DNA of 64,000 nt from Falsiroseomonas oleicola (GTDB taxonomy: Bacteria; Pseudomonadota; Alphaproteobacteria; Acetobacterales; Acetobacteraceae): the NCBI RefSeq assembly GCF_019029495.1, contig NZ_JAERQM010000001.1:310001-374000 (forward strand), written 5' to 3'. Positions 16,433 through 25,077 of this stretch are shown piece after piece. Below the pieces are notes generated by a model that saw only the letters and a program-made list of their open reading frames with translations, ran no database searches and was not told where the DNA came from. Each line of letters starts with the position of its first letter. The stretch's first letter is position 1. The position numbers and the translations under genes were made by a program.

Positions 16433-18655
16433 ATGGTCCGGCGCGGTCCGCCGCCCAAGGGCCATGCCGCGCGCAGGCCCCCGGCGACGGGGACCGCGCC
16501 TTTGCCAAGCCTGGTCGCGCTGCGGGATTTTCTGGCCGACCAGCCGGGCCGGGTCGGCAAGACCGAAATCTCGCGGCATTTCGGCCTCTCGACCGACCAG
16601 CGCCCGGCGCTGCGCGAATTGCTGCGGCAGTTGAAGGAATCCGGCCAGGCGGCCGGCGTCGGCCGCAAGGGCCTGGCCGCGCCCGACCGCCTGCCGGATA
16701 TGGCGCCGGTGGAGGTCACCGGCACCGACCCCGATGGCGACCCCATCGCCCGCCCCCTGCAATGGGACAGCACGGCCGGCCCGCCGCCCGTCATCTATAT
16801 GCAGCGCGAGGCCGCCGGGCAGCCGGCGCTGGCTCCCGGCGAGCGGGTGCTGGCGCGGCTGAAATTCATCGGCGGCAACAAATATGAGGGCCGCACCTTC
16901 AAGCGCATCGGCCGCGGCGTGCCCACGCGCATCCTCGGCGTCTTCGAGGAAGGCGGCATCATCCCCACCGACCGGCGGCAGAAGGGCGAATGGCGCGTCG
17001 CCTCCGATGGGCTGAACGGCGCCCGCCCCGGCGACATCGTCCTCGCCGAGCCCCTGCCCCGCCACCATGTCCTCGGCCCCGGCCTGGTGCGGATTGTGGA
17101 AGTGCTGGGCCGCATGGGGGAGGCGCGCTCCGTCTCGCTGATCTGCATCCACGCCCATGGCATCCCCGACATCTTCCCCGCCGAGGCGCTGGAGGAGGCG
17201 GAGCGGGCGCGCGAGGTTGGGCTGAAGGGGCGGGAGGACCTGACCGCCCTCCCTTTGGTCACCATCGATGGCGAGGATGCGCGGGATTTCGACGATGCCG
17301 TCTGGGCCGAGCCGGATGGCGATGGCTGGCGCTGCCTCGTCGCCATCGCCGACGTCGCGCATTACGTACCGACCGACAGCGCGCTGGACCGCGAGGCCTG
17401 GGCACGCGGCAATTCGGTCTATTTCCCCGACCGCGTCGTGCCGATGCTGCCGGAGGCGCTATCGAATGGCTGGTGCAGCCTGCGCCCGGGCGAGAATCGG
17501 GGCTGCCTCTTCGTCGAATTCCACATCGACGCCGCCGGCCGAAAGCAGCGCCACCGCTTCGGCCGCGGACTGATGCGCAGCGCCGCGCGGCTGACCTATG
17601 ACCAGGTGCAGACGGCGCGGGACGAGGGCGGCGGGCTGGAAGGCGTGCCGGACGATCTGCTGGGCCATCTCTACGGCGCCTTCAGCGCGTTGCTCACCGA
17701 ACGCGACCGGCGCGGCACGCTGGAGCTCGACATGCCCGAGCGCCGCGTGATCCTGGACGAGGCCGGCGAGGTCACGGATATCCGCCCGCGGGAGCGGCGC
17801 GATTCGCACCGGCTGATCGAGGAATTCATGGTCGCCGCCAATGTCTGCGCGGCGGAGGAGCTGGAACGGCTGGGCCAGCCCTGCATGTACCGGATCCATG
17901 ACCGCCCCTCCGACGCCAAGCTGGAAGGGCTGCGGCAGTTTCTCGAGTCGCTGGAACTGCAACTGCCCGCCCGCGACCGCCTGCATCCGCGCGACTTCGC
18001 CGGAATCCTGGCGGCGGTGAAGGACCGGCCGGAGGCGCGGCTGGTGCATGAGGCGGTGCTGCGCGGCCAGTCCCAGGCTGAATACAGCCCCGACAATATC
18101 GGCCATTTCGGACTTGCCCTGGCCCGCTACGCGCATTTCACCAGCCCGATTCGCCGCTATGCTGACCTGCTGGTGCATCGCGCGCTGATCGCCGGCCTCG
18201 CCTGGGGCACGGATGGGCTGCAACCGGCGGAGATCGCACGCTTCCCGGACACCGGGGAGCACATCACCCAGACCGAAAGACGGGCGGCGATGGCGGAACG
18301 AGACGCCATCGAACGCTATCTTGCTGCTTTCATGGCAACACGTCTGGGAGAAGTGTTCGAGGCACGGATTTCCGGGGTGACACGCTTCGGCCTGTTCGTC
18401 ACCGTGCAGGAGAACGGCGCCAGCGGAATTGTTCCCCTCGCGACCTTGCCGGACGACAAATGGCAGTTGGATCAGGCAGGGCATGCGATGTCCGGCCGCA
18501 AGACGAGGCTGACCTTCTCCCTGGGCCAAGCGGTCGAGGTGAGGCTGACGGAGGCTGTTCCACGCACCGGCGGGATGGTCTTCGCCATCATGCAGGGCGA
18601 TCCGCGCGCGCAATCCTCCGCGCGGCGCTCCGCAAAGGTGCGCGAACGGCGCTGA
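16433..18655 (+). CDS. rnr: ribonuclease R
   Basis: 740 residues; one base separates the topA stop from the ATG. RNase R is a processive 3'-5' exonuclease that degrades structured RNA. Seen: an N-terminal winged helix (KTEISRHFGLSTDQRPALRELLRQL), cold-shock domains, and the RNB catalytic region with DARDFDDAVWAE carrying the metal-binding Asp residues. AHYVPTDSALDREAWARGNS and the ARYAHFTSPIRRYADLLVHR signature follow. A C-terminal S1 domain and a short basic tail (RSAKVRERR) close it. The end overlaps the presumed signal-peptide region of the next gene. Confidence 0.96.
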   Translation: MVRRGPPPKGHAARRPPATGTAPLPSLVALRDFLADQPGRVGKTEISRHFGLSTDQRPALRELLRQLKESGQAAGVGRKGLAAPDRLPDMAPVEVTGTDPDGDPIARPLQWDSTAGPPPVIYMQREAAGQPALAPGERVLARLKFIGGNKYEGRTFKRIGRGVPTRILGVFEEGGIIPTDRRQKGEWRVASDGLNGARPGDIVLAEPLPRHHVLGPGLVRIVEVLGRMGEARSVSLICIHAHGIPDIFPAEALEEAERAREVGLKGREDLTALPLVTIDGEDARDFDDAVWAEPDGDGWRCLVAIADVAHYVPTDSALDREAWARGNSVYFPDRVVPMLPEALSNGWCSLRPGENRGCLFVEFHIDAAGRKQRHRFGRGLMRSAARLTYDQVQTARDEGGGLEGVPDDLLGHLYGAFSALLTERDRRGTLELDMPERRVILDEAGEVTDIRPRERRDSHRLIEEFMVAANVCAAEELERLGQPCMYRIHDRPSDAKLEGLRQFLESLELQLPARDRLHPRDFAGILAAVKDRPEARLVHEAVLRGQSQAEYSPDNIGHFGLALARYAHFTSPIRRYADLLVHRALIAGLAWGTDGLQPAEIARFPDTGEHITQTERRAAMAERDAIERYLAAFMATRLGEVFEARISGVTRFGLFVTVQENGASGIVPLATLPDDKWQLDQAGHAMSGRKTRLTFSLGQAVEVRLTEAVPRTGGMVFAIMQGDPRAQSSARRSAKVRERR

Positions 18656-20163
18656 TCCTGCTGTCCCCGCTCCTGTTCGCCGGGGCCAGCGGTGCCAGGG
18701 CGGAGCAGGCGGCGACGGTCGATACCAGCGCGCTGCGCGCGGTGCTGCTGCCCAGCCATCGGCTGATCCTGGAACGGCATCTGGAACCGGTGAGCCCTGC
18801 CAACCTCGTGCTGTGGTCGCTGCGCGGCCTGACCGTGCTGGACACGCGCTTCAACGCCGAAATACGCGCCGACCGCATCCTGCTGCTGGGCGAGGACCGT
18901 GTCCTGGCCGGCACGCCGCTGGCACCGCTGGCCAGCGGCACGTCGCCAGCGGTTCTCGGTGCCGCGGTGGCGGAGGCGCTGGACGGGCTCTACACCGCCG
19001 CCTGGCGCGACTCACCGGCCTTGCGCCGGGCCGGGGCGGAACGGTTGCTCGCCTCAGGCTTCGACGAGCTGTTCAACCACCTCGATCCCTATAGCCGCTA
19101 CGTCTCCGCCGAGGATGCGCGTATGGCGCGCGAAAGGCGGGTCGGGCAGTCCGGCCTCGGCCTGCGCGTCGCGGCGCAGCGCAATGCCCTGGTGATCGAC
19201 GAAATCACCCGGGATGGGCCGGCGGCCGCGGCCGGCATCCGCGCCGGGGACCGGCTGCTGGCCGTGGAAGGGCGCCGCCTCGGCCCACGCGACCCCGGCC
19301 TCGCCGCCACCCTGCTGGAAGGGCCGGAGGGCAGCGAGGTGACGCTGACCCTGATGCGCGGCAACCGCCGGCGCGTGGTGACCCTGGTCCGGGAAAGGGT
19401 GGTGCCGGAAACGGTCACGGCCGAGTTGGGCCAGAACATTCTCTATGTCCGCCTGACCGGTTTCTCCGCCGTGACCGACAGGCGCCTAACCCAGGTGCTG
19501 CGGGATGGCTTCGCCGAAGGCGCGCCGCGCGGCGTGGTGCTTGACCTGCGCGGCAATCGCGGTGGGTTGCTGAGCCAGGCGGTGGCCGTGGCCGACGCCT
19601 TCCTGACCGATGGCGACGTGATGCGCACGGAAGGCCGGCACCCGGAGGCCAACCGCCGCTACACCGCCGGCGGGCAGGACCTGGCGGAGGGCCGGCCCGT
19701 GGTGGTGCTGGTCGATGGCCGCACCGCCTCCTCCGCCGAGATCGTCGCCTCCGCCCTGGCGGAGCGTGGCCGTGCCGTGGTGGTGGGCAGCGCCACCATG
19801 GGCAAGGGCCTGATCCAGCTTCTGGCGCCGCTGCCCAACGGCGCCGAGATCCTGGTGACATGGTCGCGCATCGTCGCGATCTCCGGCTGGCCGATCCAGG
19901 GCATCGGGGTGCTGCCATCCCTCTGCACCAGCCTGGGGCCGGAGGTGGTGGCACAGGGGCTGGCGCAGCTTCGCCAGGGCCAGGCGCCGATGGGCGCGGC
20001 GCTGGCCCGCCAGCGCGCTGCCCGGGCGCCGGTGCTGGCGAGCGAGATGACGGCCTTGCGCAATGCCTGTCCGCCGGCAGAAGGGCGGGAGGACGACCAG
20101 TTGGCGGCGCGCGCCCTGATCGAAACGCCGGAGGCCTATGCGACGGCGGTGCGGATTCCGTAG
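18613..20163 (+). CDS. S41-family C-terminal processing peptidase with PDZ domain (start uncertain)
   Basis: About 516 residues. The catalytic Ser is in DGRTASSAEIVASAL and the Lys in ATMGKGLIQ, the CtpA Ser-Lys dyad. A PDZ domain (GLGLRVAAQRNALVI ... GDRLLAVEGRRL) precedes them, and NHLDPYSRYVSAED is family-typical. A good signal peptide (RAALRKGARTALILLSP ... GARA) is coded at 18613-18711. No in-frame ATG, GTG or TTG exists between the ATG at 18460 (deep inside rnr) and the GTG at 18742 (after the signal peptide). The entry starts at ATC 18613, where the signal peptide would begin; CTG 18652 is another non-standard choice. Probably periplasmic and coupled to rnr. Confidence 0.8.
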   Translation: MLRAALRKGARTALILLSPLLFAGASGARAEQAATVDTSALRAVLLPSHRLILERHLEPVSPANLVLWSLRGLTVLDTRFNAEIRADRILLLGEDRVLAGTPLAPLASGTSPAVLGAAVAEALDGLYTAAWRDSPALRRAGAERLLASGFDELFNHLDPYSRYVSAEDARMARERRVGQSGLGLRVAAQRNALVIDEITRDGPAAAAGIRAGDRLLAVEGRRLGPRDPGLAATLLEGPEGSEVTLTLMRGNRRRVVTLVRERVVPETVTAELGQNILYVRLTGFSAVTDRRLTQVLRDGFAEGAPRGVVLDLRGNRGGLLSQAVAVADAFLTDGDVMRTEGRHPEANRRYTAGGQDLAEGRPVVVLVDGRTASSAEIVASALAERGRAVVVGSATMGKGLIQLLAPLPNGAEILVTWSRIVAISGWPIQGIGVLPSLCTSLGPEVVAQGLAQLRQGQAPMGAALARQRAARAPVLASEMTALRNACPPAEGREDDQLAARALIETPEAYATAVRIP

Positions 20164-20173
20164 ATCACCGCGA

Positions 20174-21574
20174 TCAGCGGCTGTTCCGGCCCGCCGGCTT
20201 GCCCTGTTCCGCCGTGGGGGGCCAATCCTCCGGCACCGCCGCCTCCACCCGGTTGCGGCCATTGTTCTTGCCGCGATACAGCGCCGCGTCGGCGGCGCTC
20301 AGCACGTCATCCGCCAGCGCGCCGATGCCGCCCGCCGCGACGCCGATGCTCATGGTGATGCTGAGCGGCACGCCCTCCGCCAGGATCGGTACATTGGCGA
20401 TGGCGGTGCGCAGTCGCTCGGCCACCAGCATGCCATCCTCAGTCGCCGCGCCGGACATCACCACCAGGAATTCTTCCCCGCCATAGCGGGCGACCACGTC
20501 GGCGGCGCGCAGATGTCCGCGCACACGCTCCGCCACCTCCCGCAGCACGATGTCACCGGCGGCGTGGCCATGGGTGTCGTTCACCGCCTTGAAGCGGTCC
20601 ACATCCATCAGCAGCAAGGCCGCCCCGGAATTGCGCAACACACCTTCCAGATGGCGCCGGACATATCTTCGGTTGCGCAAACCGGTCAGCGGATCGGTCA
20701 CTGCCATTTCCAGGCTGCGGTCCAGGTCGGCGCGCAGCCTTTCCTGGTAGCGCTTGCGACGGATCTGATTACGCACCCGGGCACGCAACTCGTTCGGATC
20801 GACCGGGCGAATCACATGGTCATTGGCACCGAGGTCGAAGCCGCGCAGCACCAGGTTCTTCTGCCCCGGATCGGCGACCAGCAGCACCGGCAGGTCCCGC
20901 GTGCTGGCATGGGCGCGCAGGCGGGAGGCAAGGCGCAGCGCATCGCCGCCATCCAGCGACAGGCTCAGCAGCACCACATCATGCAGGCCGTCCTGCAGGA
21001 TGTCCCAGGATTCGCCCGGATCGGCGCAGTGCGCCGCCTCGATGCCATCGGCACCCAGCACCAGGGCCAGGGCCTCCGCCTCCCCGGCATCCTCGTTCAC
21101 GATCAGGGCGCGGGCGCCGGCGACACTGGGAGACGGACCCGGGGGGGGTTCGAACCCAAGGTCGCGCGCGGTCTCCGCCCGCAGCCGCCAGGCGTCCAGC
21201 ACCTGCTTCATGCGCAGCAGGGCGCGCAGCCGGGCGAAGAGCGTGGCGTCGTCGACAGGCTTGGACAGGAAGTCATCCGCCCCCGCCTCCAGCCCCCGCA
21301 CCCGCTCCGCCGGGTCGGTCAGCGCGGTGATCATGACGACAGGGATATGGGCGGTACCCGGCTGCGCCTTCAGCCGGCGGCAGACCTCGTAGCCATCCAT
21401 GCCCGGCATCATGACGTCCAGAAGAACGACATCGGGCATCCAGCGTTGCACCGTGGTCAGCGCTTCGGGACCCGAGGCGGCAATGGCCACCTCGTAATAT
21501 TCGTTCAGCAGCTTGATCTCGAGCAGACGGAGATTCGCCTGGATGTCGTCCACGACCAGGATGCGTGCGGTCAT
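20174..21574 (-). CDS. pleD: PleD-type response regulator / diguanylate cyclase (REC-REC-GGDEF)
   Basis: 466 residues from ATG 21574. The first receiver is complete: DD at 9-10, phospho-acceptor D53 (LLDVMMPGMDG), the T in MITALTD and the K in LSKPVD. The second receiver is degenerate, with Ser in place of the Asp (VVLLSLSLDG), as in Caulobacter PleD. The GGDEF domain has GGEEF at 365 and an inhibitory-site RAAD five residues before it, so c-di-GMP synthesis with product inhibition is expected. It converges with the S41 gene (10-base gap). A DivK-like partner gene is not next to it. Confidence 0.92.
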   Translation of the reverse strand: MTARILVVDDIQANLRLLEIKLLNEYYEVAIAASGPEALTTVQRWMPDVVLLDVMMPGMDGYEVCRRLKAQPGTAHIPVVMITALTDPAERVRGLEAGADDFLSKPVDDATLFARLRALLRMKQVLDAWRLRAETARDLGFEPPPGPSPSVAGARALIVNEDAGEAEALALVLGADGIEAAHCADPGESWDILQDGLHDVVLLSLSLDGGDALRLASRLRAHASTRDLPVLLVADPGQKNLVLRGFDLGANDHVIRPVDPNELRARVRNQIRRKRYQERLRADLDRSLEMAVTDPLTGLRNRRYVRRHLEGVLRNSGAALLLMDVDRFKAVNDTHGHAAGDIVLREVAERVRGHLRAADVVARYGGEEFLVVMSGAATEDGMLVAERLRTAIANVPILAEGVPLSITMSIGVAAGGIGALADDVLSAADAALYRGKNNGRNRVEAAVPEDWPPTAEQGKPAGRNSR

Positions 21575-21702
21575 CCGGCCACACCCCCGGCATTGGCCAC
21601 GACGAGGTTGGCGCCGATGGTCTGGCGACCCGACAACAAACCGTCTAGATGCTGCAACGCTGGCCTGATGCACATGGTCACAAATCTGTCAAGGAGAAAT
21701 CT

Positions 21703-22314
21703 ATGTCGGATATCGCACGCGACGATTCAGGCCTGCCCACCGCTGCGCATCGGGAGGTCGCCAATTCAAGCCTGTTCTTCAAGCGCTGGCTGGCAAACCC
21801 CTTGCAGATGGGCTCCATCATCCCGTCCTCGGACACGCTGTGCCGGCGAATCGCGGCCCTGGTCGAACGGAAGGACGATGAGGTGGTGGTGGAACTCGGC
21901 GCCGGCACGGGCGTGATTTCCCGCGCCCTCCTCGCCGCCGGCGTGCCGCCGGAGAAGCTGGTGGTGGTCGAGATTGTGCGCGACATGGCCGAGCACCTCC
22001 GCGCATCGCTGCCGGGGGTGAACGTCATCCAGGGTGACGCCTTCGAACTGGCGAAGGCGCTGCCGGCGGCGATGCATGGGAAAGTGGGCACGGCGATCTG
22101 CGGGATTCCCCTGGTGTTGTTGCCGCAGGCGGACCAGCAGCGATTCGTCTCGGCGGTGGAGGCGGTCGCCCCCGGCAAGGGATTTCTCCTGTACACCTAC
22201 TGCATCACCTCGCCGCTGCCTTACCGCAAGCTGGGCCTGACGGCGAAAAGGGAGGTCTGGACCCCCCTCAACTTCCCCCCGGCCAGCGTCTGGCGCTACC
22301 AGCCTGCCCGGTAG
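21703..22314 (+). CDS. SAM-dependent methyltransferase, PmtA/phospholipid N-methyltransferase-like
   Basis: 203 residues from ATG 21703, preceded by a consensus AAGGAG at 21691-21696. Motif I (VVELGAGTGVISRAL) binds S-adenosylmethionine, and VVVEIVRDMAEHLR is the acidic loop. The N-terminal FFKRWLANPLQMGSIIPSS and the late LLYTYCITSPLP fit the short PmtA-type phospholipid methyltransferases, which make phosphatidylcholine from phosphatidylethanolamine. rRNA dimethylase-like enzymes share motif I and are the alternative. It is divergent from the PleD-like gene. Confidence 0.72.
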   Translation: MSDIARDDSGLPTAAHREVANSSLFFKRWLANPLQMGSIIPSSDTLCRRIAALVERKDDEVVVELGAGTGVISRALLAAGVPPEKLVVVEIVRDMAEHLRASLPGVNVIQGDAFELAKALPAAMHGKVGTAICGIPLVLLPQADQQRFVSAVEAVAPGKGFLLYTYCITSPLPYRKLGLTAKREVWTPLNFPPASVWRYQPAR

Positions 22315-22351
22315 TGGCGCGCGCCGCAATGTCTGAGCTTGCGGCGCCTGC

Positions 22352-22387
22352 GAAGCCCTGGAAACCGGACCCGGCTTCCAGGGCTTC
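22352..22387. terminator. bidirectional hairpin between convergent genes
   Basis: A 12-bp perfect stem (22352-22363 with 22376-22387) that extends by CCG/CGG after one mismatch. It lies between the convergent methyltransferase and VOC genes. There is no U-tract on either side. Confidence 0.6.
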
Positions 22388-22391
22388 CGCA

Positions 22392-23036
22392 TCAGCCGCT
22401 GCTCAGCGCGACCTCGGCGCCGTCCGGGCGAGCGATCCGCGCCAGCAGGCGCGGATGCGGGCTGCGGCGAACCTTCAGTGCGTCCTCCAACCCGCGTTGG
22501 AGCAACTGCTCACGCAGCTGGTCAGCCTCCGGATGCTCCGCCTCCAGGGCCAGCAGCTTGCAGCCGGATTTCTTCAGCCGCGGCGCCGCGCCCTTGCCGT
22601 CATCCCACTGGATCAGTGACGGGATCAGGTTGCGCATGTCCTGGCGCTGCGGCGGCATGGCCATGCGCCAGGTCAGCTCACCGCGGGACCAGGCCTTCAC
22701 CTCGCCCGCCTGGCTGGCGCCGAGGCGGGTGACGACGGCATCCAGCACCGGCGTGCGGGCCACCCAGCCCAGCAGGCGCGGGCCGGCTTCCAGCATCATG
22801 CTCACACCGGCATCGTCCAGGTCGAAGGGGCGCGGATGCGGCGGTGTCTCCTGCCCCGGATCGACGGCAATCACCTCCAGATACTGCTGCGGCCCCAGGC
22901 TGAGCAGCATGTTGTGCGTGCCGATGCCGGGATGGCTGCCGCCCTTGGTGGGGCGCACGCCGAGCTGCGCCTCGATATAGTCGGCACCTTCCTCCAGCGT
23001 GCGGGCGCCGACGACGATGTGGTCGATCTCGGCCAT
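22392..23036 (-). CDS. VOC-family (glyoxalase-like) protein
   Basis: 214 residues. It opens MAEIDHIVVGARTLEEGADYIEAQLG, the typical start of a glyoxalase_3/VOC half-barrel with the metal-ligand His in DHIVV. GTHNMLLSLGPQQYLEVIAVDP supplies the second strand set with its Glu. The region after residue 100 is less conserved, and the substrate cannot be named. The gene lies immediately downstream of the GST gene on the same strand (1-base gap), so the two are probably one transcript. Confidence 0.75.
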   Translation of the reverse strand: MAEIDHIVVGARTLEEGADYIEAQLGVRPTKGGSHPGIGTHNMLLSLGPQQYLEVIAVDPGQETPPHPRPFDLDDAGVSMMLEAGPRLLGWVARTPVLDAVVTRLGASQAGEVKAWSRGELTWRMAMPPQRQDMRNLIPSLIQWDDGKGAAPRLKKSGCKLLALEAEHPEADQLREQLLQRGLEDALKVRRSPHPRLLARIARPDGAEVALSSG

Positions 23037-23037
23037 C

Positions 23038-23736
23038 TCAGCGGGCCTGGAACTGGGTATTGCCGAACAGCACTTCGCGTTCCTTTTCCGTCATCGATCC
23101 GACACGCTGGTTCTGCGCCAGCACCTGCACGCCGCGCTGCACCGCCGGCCGCGCCGCGATGGCATCGTGCCAGCGCTTCACGTTGGGGTAGTCGGCCAGG
23201 TCGATGTTCCGTCGCTCCGGATTGCGGATCCAGGGGAAGGTGGCGATGTCGGCGATGGAATATTCCTCCCCGGCCAGATAGGCGGCATCGGACAGGCGCT
23301 TGTCGAGCACCCGGTGCAGGCGGCCGACTTCCTTGGCGTAGCGTTCCTTGGCGTAGGGAATCTGTTCCGGCGCATAGGCGTGGAAATGGCCGTACTGGCC
23401 GAACATCGGCCCGACGCCGCCCATCTGGAACATCAGCCATTCCAGCGCGCGATAGCGCCCGGCGGGGTCGGCCGGCAGCAGCTTGCCGGTCTTCTCCGCC
23501 AGATAGATCAGGATGGCGCCCGATTCGAACAGGGTCAGGCGCTGGCCGCCCGGCCCGTCCGGATCGACGATGGCGGGGATGCGGTGGTTCGGCGTGATGG
23601 CGAGGAAGTCGGGCTTGAACTGCTCACCGGCCCCGATGTTCACCGGCACGACCGTATAGGGCAGGCCGAGTTCCTCCAGCGCGATATGCACCTTGTGGCC
23701 ATTCGGCGTCGGCCAGGTCCAGACCTCGATCGGCAT
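23038..23736 (-). CDS. glutathione S-transferase family protein (YfcG/YghU-like)
   Basis: 232 residues from ATG 23736. The thioredoxin-like N-terminal domain contains WPTPNGHKVHIALEELGLPY, NHRIPAIVD and FESGAILIYLAEKTG, the glutathione-binding pattern of Nu-class enzymes (TPNG with the following Lys). The helical C-terminal domain carries YSIADIATFPWI, the N-capping motif common to GSTs. Nu-class enzymes act as disulfide-bond reductases or peroxidases on glutathionylated substrates. The frame is open upstream to 23856, but those residues are not GST-like. Confidence 0.88.
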   Translation of the reverse strand: MPIEVWTWPTPNGHKVHIALEELGLPYTVVPVNIGAGEQFKPDFLAITPNHRIPAIVDPDGPGGQRLTLFESGAILIYLAEKTGKLLPADPAGRYRALEWLMFQMGGVGPMFGQYGHFHAYAPEQIPYAKERYAKEVGRLHRVLDKRLSDAAYLAGEEYSIADIATFPWIRNPERRNIDLADYPNVKRWHDAIAARPAVQRGVQVLAQNQRVGSMTEKEREVLFGNTQFQAR

Positions 23737-23889
23737 GCGCTTCTCCCGGAATGCAAAGTGGCGGCGCGGCGACCTCCCCGAAGGGCGGCCCGCGCACAAT
23801 CCATTGCAGGCAGGGTGGGCCTGCCGGGGCGCGGTTGCAAGACGGGCCGGGGCCACACGCCCCGGCCCGGCCTTGCCGGCGCCTTTGCC

Positions 23890-24969
23890 TCAGCAGAAAT
23901 GCGCGCCGCGCGTCTCCACCGGCACCATGTACAGCGACTGGCTGGCGCACATGAACAGCCGGTTCCGCCGGGCGCCGCCGAAGCAGAGATTGGCGCAGAT
24001 CTCGGGCAGGCGGATCTGGCCGATGCGGGCGCCGTCGGGGGCGAAGACATGCACCCCGTCATAGCCCTCCCCCACCCAGCCCATGGCGGCCCAGACATTC
24101 CCCGCCTCGTCGCAGCGGATGCCGTCCACCATGCCGGTGCGGCCCTCCAGCGTCATCTCCGCAAAGCGGCGCGGGTTGCGCAGGCGGGGGCCGTCCACCT
24201 CATAGGCCCAGATCTGGCTGGCGGCGTCGGGGTAGTGGCTGCGGCCGGTATCGGCGACATACAGGGTGCGATAGTCGGGCGAGAAGCACAGGCCGTTGGG
24301 CTTGAACACATCATCCGCCACCTTCGCCACCTGGCCGGATTGCGCGTCGATCCGATAGATCGCCTCCTTGATGAAGGGGCGCGGGGAGCGGGCGGATTCG
24401 GGCACGCGGTTGCCCTCGTAATCCATCAGCCCACCATAGCCTGGGTCGGTGAACCACAGCGCGCCATCCTCGGGGTGGACCACGCCGTCATTCGGCGCGT
24501 TGAAGGCGCCGTCGGGGCCACGATCGGCCAGCACCGTCATGCGGCCATCGGGCTCGTAGCGCACCACGTCGCGGTGGAAATGCCGAAAGGCAATCTGGCG
24601 CCCCTCGCGATCAAAGGTGTTGCCGTTGGAATAGCCGGAGGGGCTGCGGAAGCGGCGATGGGTGGTCAGGTCCTCCTCCACCAGCCGCAGGCATTCGTCG
24701 TTGGGGATGTCCGACCAGATCAGGAATCGTCCCGTCGCGTGCCAGGCGGGACCCTCGGCCCAGCCCATGCCGGTGTGCAGCCGGGTGATCGCGGAATTCC
24801 CCAGCTTCGCCGTGAAGCGGCGCGGGTCGATGGCGATGATGTCGGGGTCGGGGTAGCGCTGCGGCGGGGCGTTGGGGCCATAGCTGCGCTGCGCCAAGGC
24901 GGGTGCCGCGGCCAGCGCGGCCGCCGCGCCGAGCAGGGCGCGGCGCGACGGATCGGGGAGAGGCTTCAT
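23890..24969 (-). CDS. SMP-30/gluconolactonase-family protein, exported
   Basis: 359 residues from ATG 24969. The N-terminus has a twin-Arg-like export signal (DPSRRALLGAAAALAAAPALA). The beta-propeller shows GMGWAEGPAWHATGRFLIWSD, GNTFDREGRQIAFRH, FNAPNDGVVHPEDGALWFTD, KPNGLCFSPDYRTLYVADT and DGIRCDEAGNVWAAM, which supply the Glu/Asn/Asp metal ligands of lactonases. A periplasmic sugar-lactone hydrolase is likely. It is not overlapped with its neighbours. Confidence 0.85.
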   Translation of the reverse strand: MKPLPDPSRRALLGAAAALAAAPALAQRSYGPNAPPQRYPDPDIIAIDPRRFTAKLGNSAITRLHTGMGWAEGPAWHATGRFLIWSDIPNDECLRLVEEDLTTHRRFRSPSGYSNGNTFDREGRQIAFRHFHRDVVRYEPDGRMTVLADRGPDGAFNAPNDGVVHPEDGALWFTDPGYGGLMDYEGNRVPESARSPRPFIKEAIYRIDAQSGQVAKVADDVFKPNGLCFSPDYRTLYVADTGRSHYPDAASQIWAYEVDGPRLRNPRRFAEMTLEGRTGMVDGIRCDEAGNVWAAMGWVGEGYDGVHVFAPDGARIGQIRLPEICANLCFGGARRNRLFMCASQSLYMVPVETRGAHFC

Positions 24970-25077
24970 GCTGTTTCCTCCATTGGCCCTGTTCGGGCGA
25001 TCGGAGGATGGCATGCGGTCGCTACGGGCGCGCAACCCCCGCGTGCATCATCCCGAAGGCGTGATGATCGCTCGCCG

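Noticed and set aside
13582-16794. Open frame of ~1070 codons on the minus strand
   Set aside because: It lies antisense to topA and the start of rnr, whose motifs are clear. Its translation is a low-complexity Gly/Arg/Leu/Ala mix with no motif, as expected of GC-rich antisense frames.
21141-21160. GGTTCGAACC, resembling a tRNA T-loop
   Set aside because: It lies inside the second-receiver linker region of the PleD-like gene, with no acceptor or anticodon stems around it.
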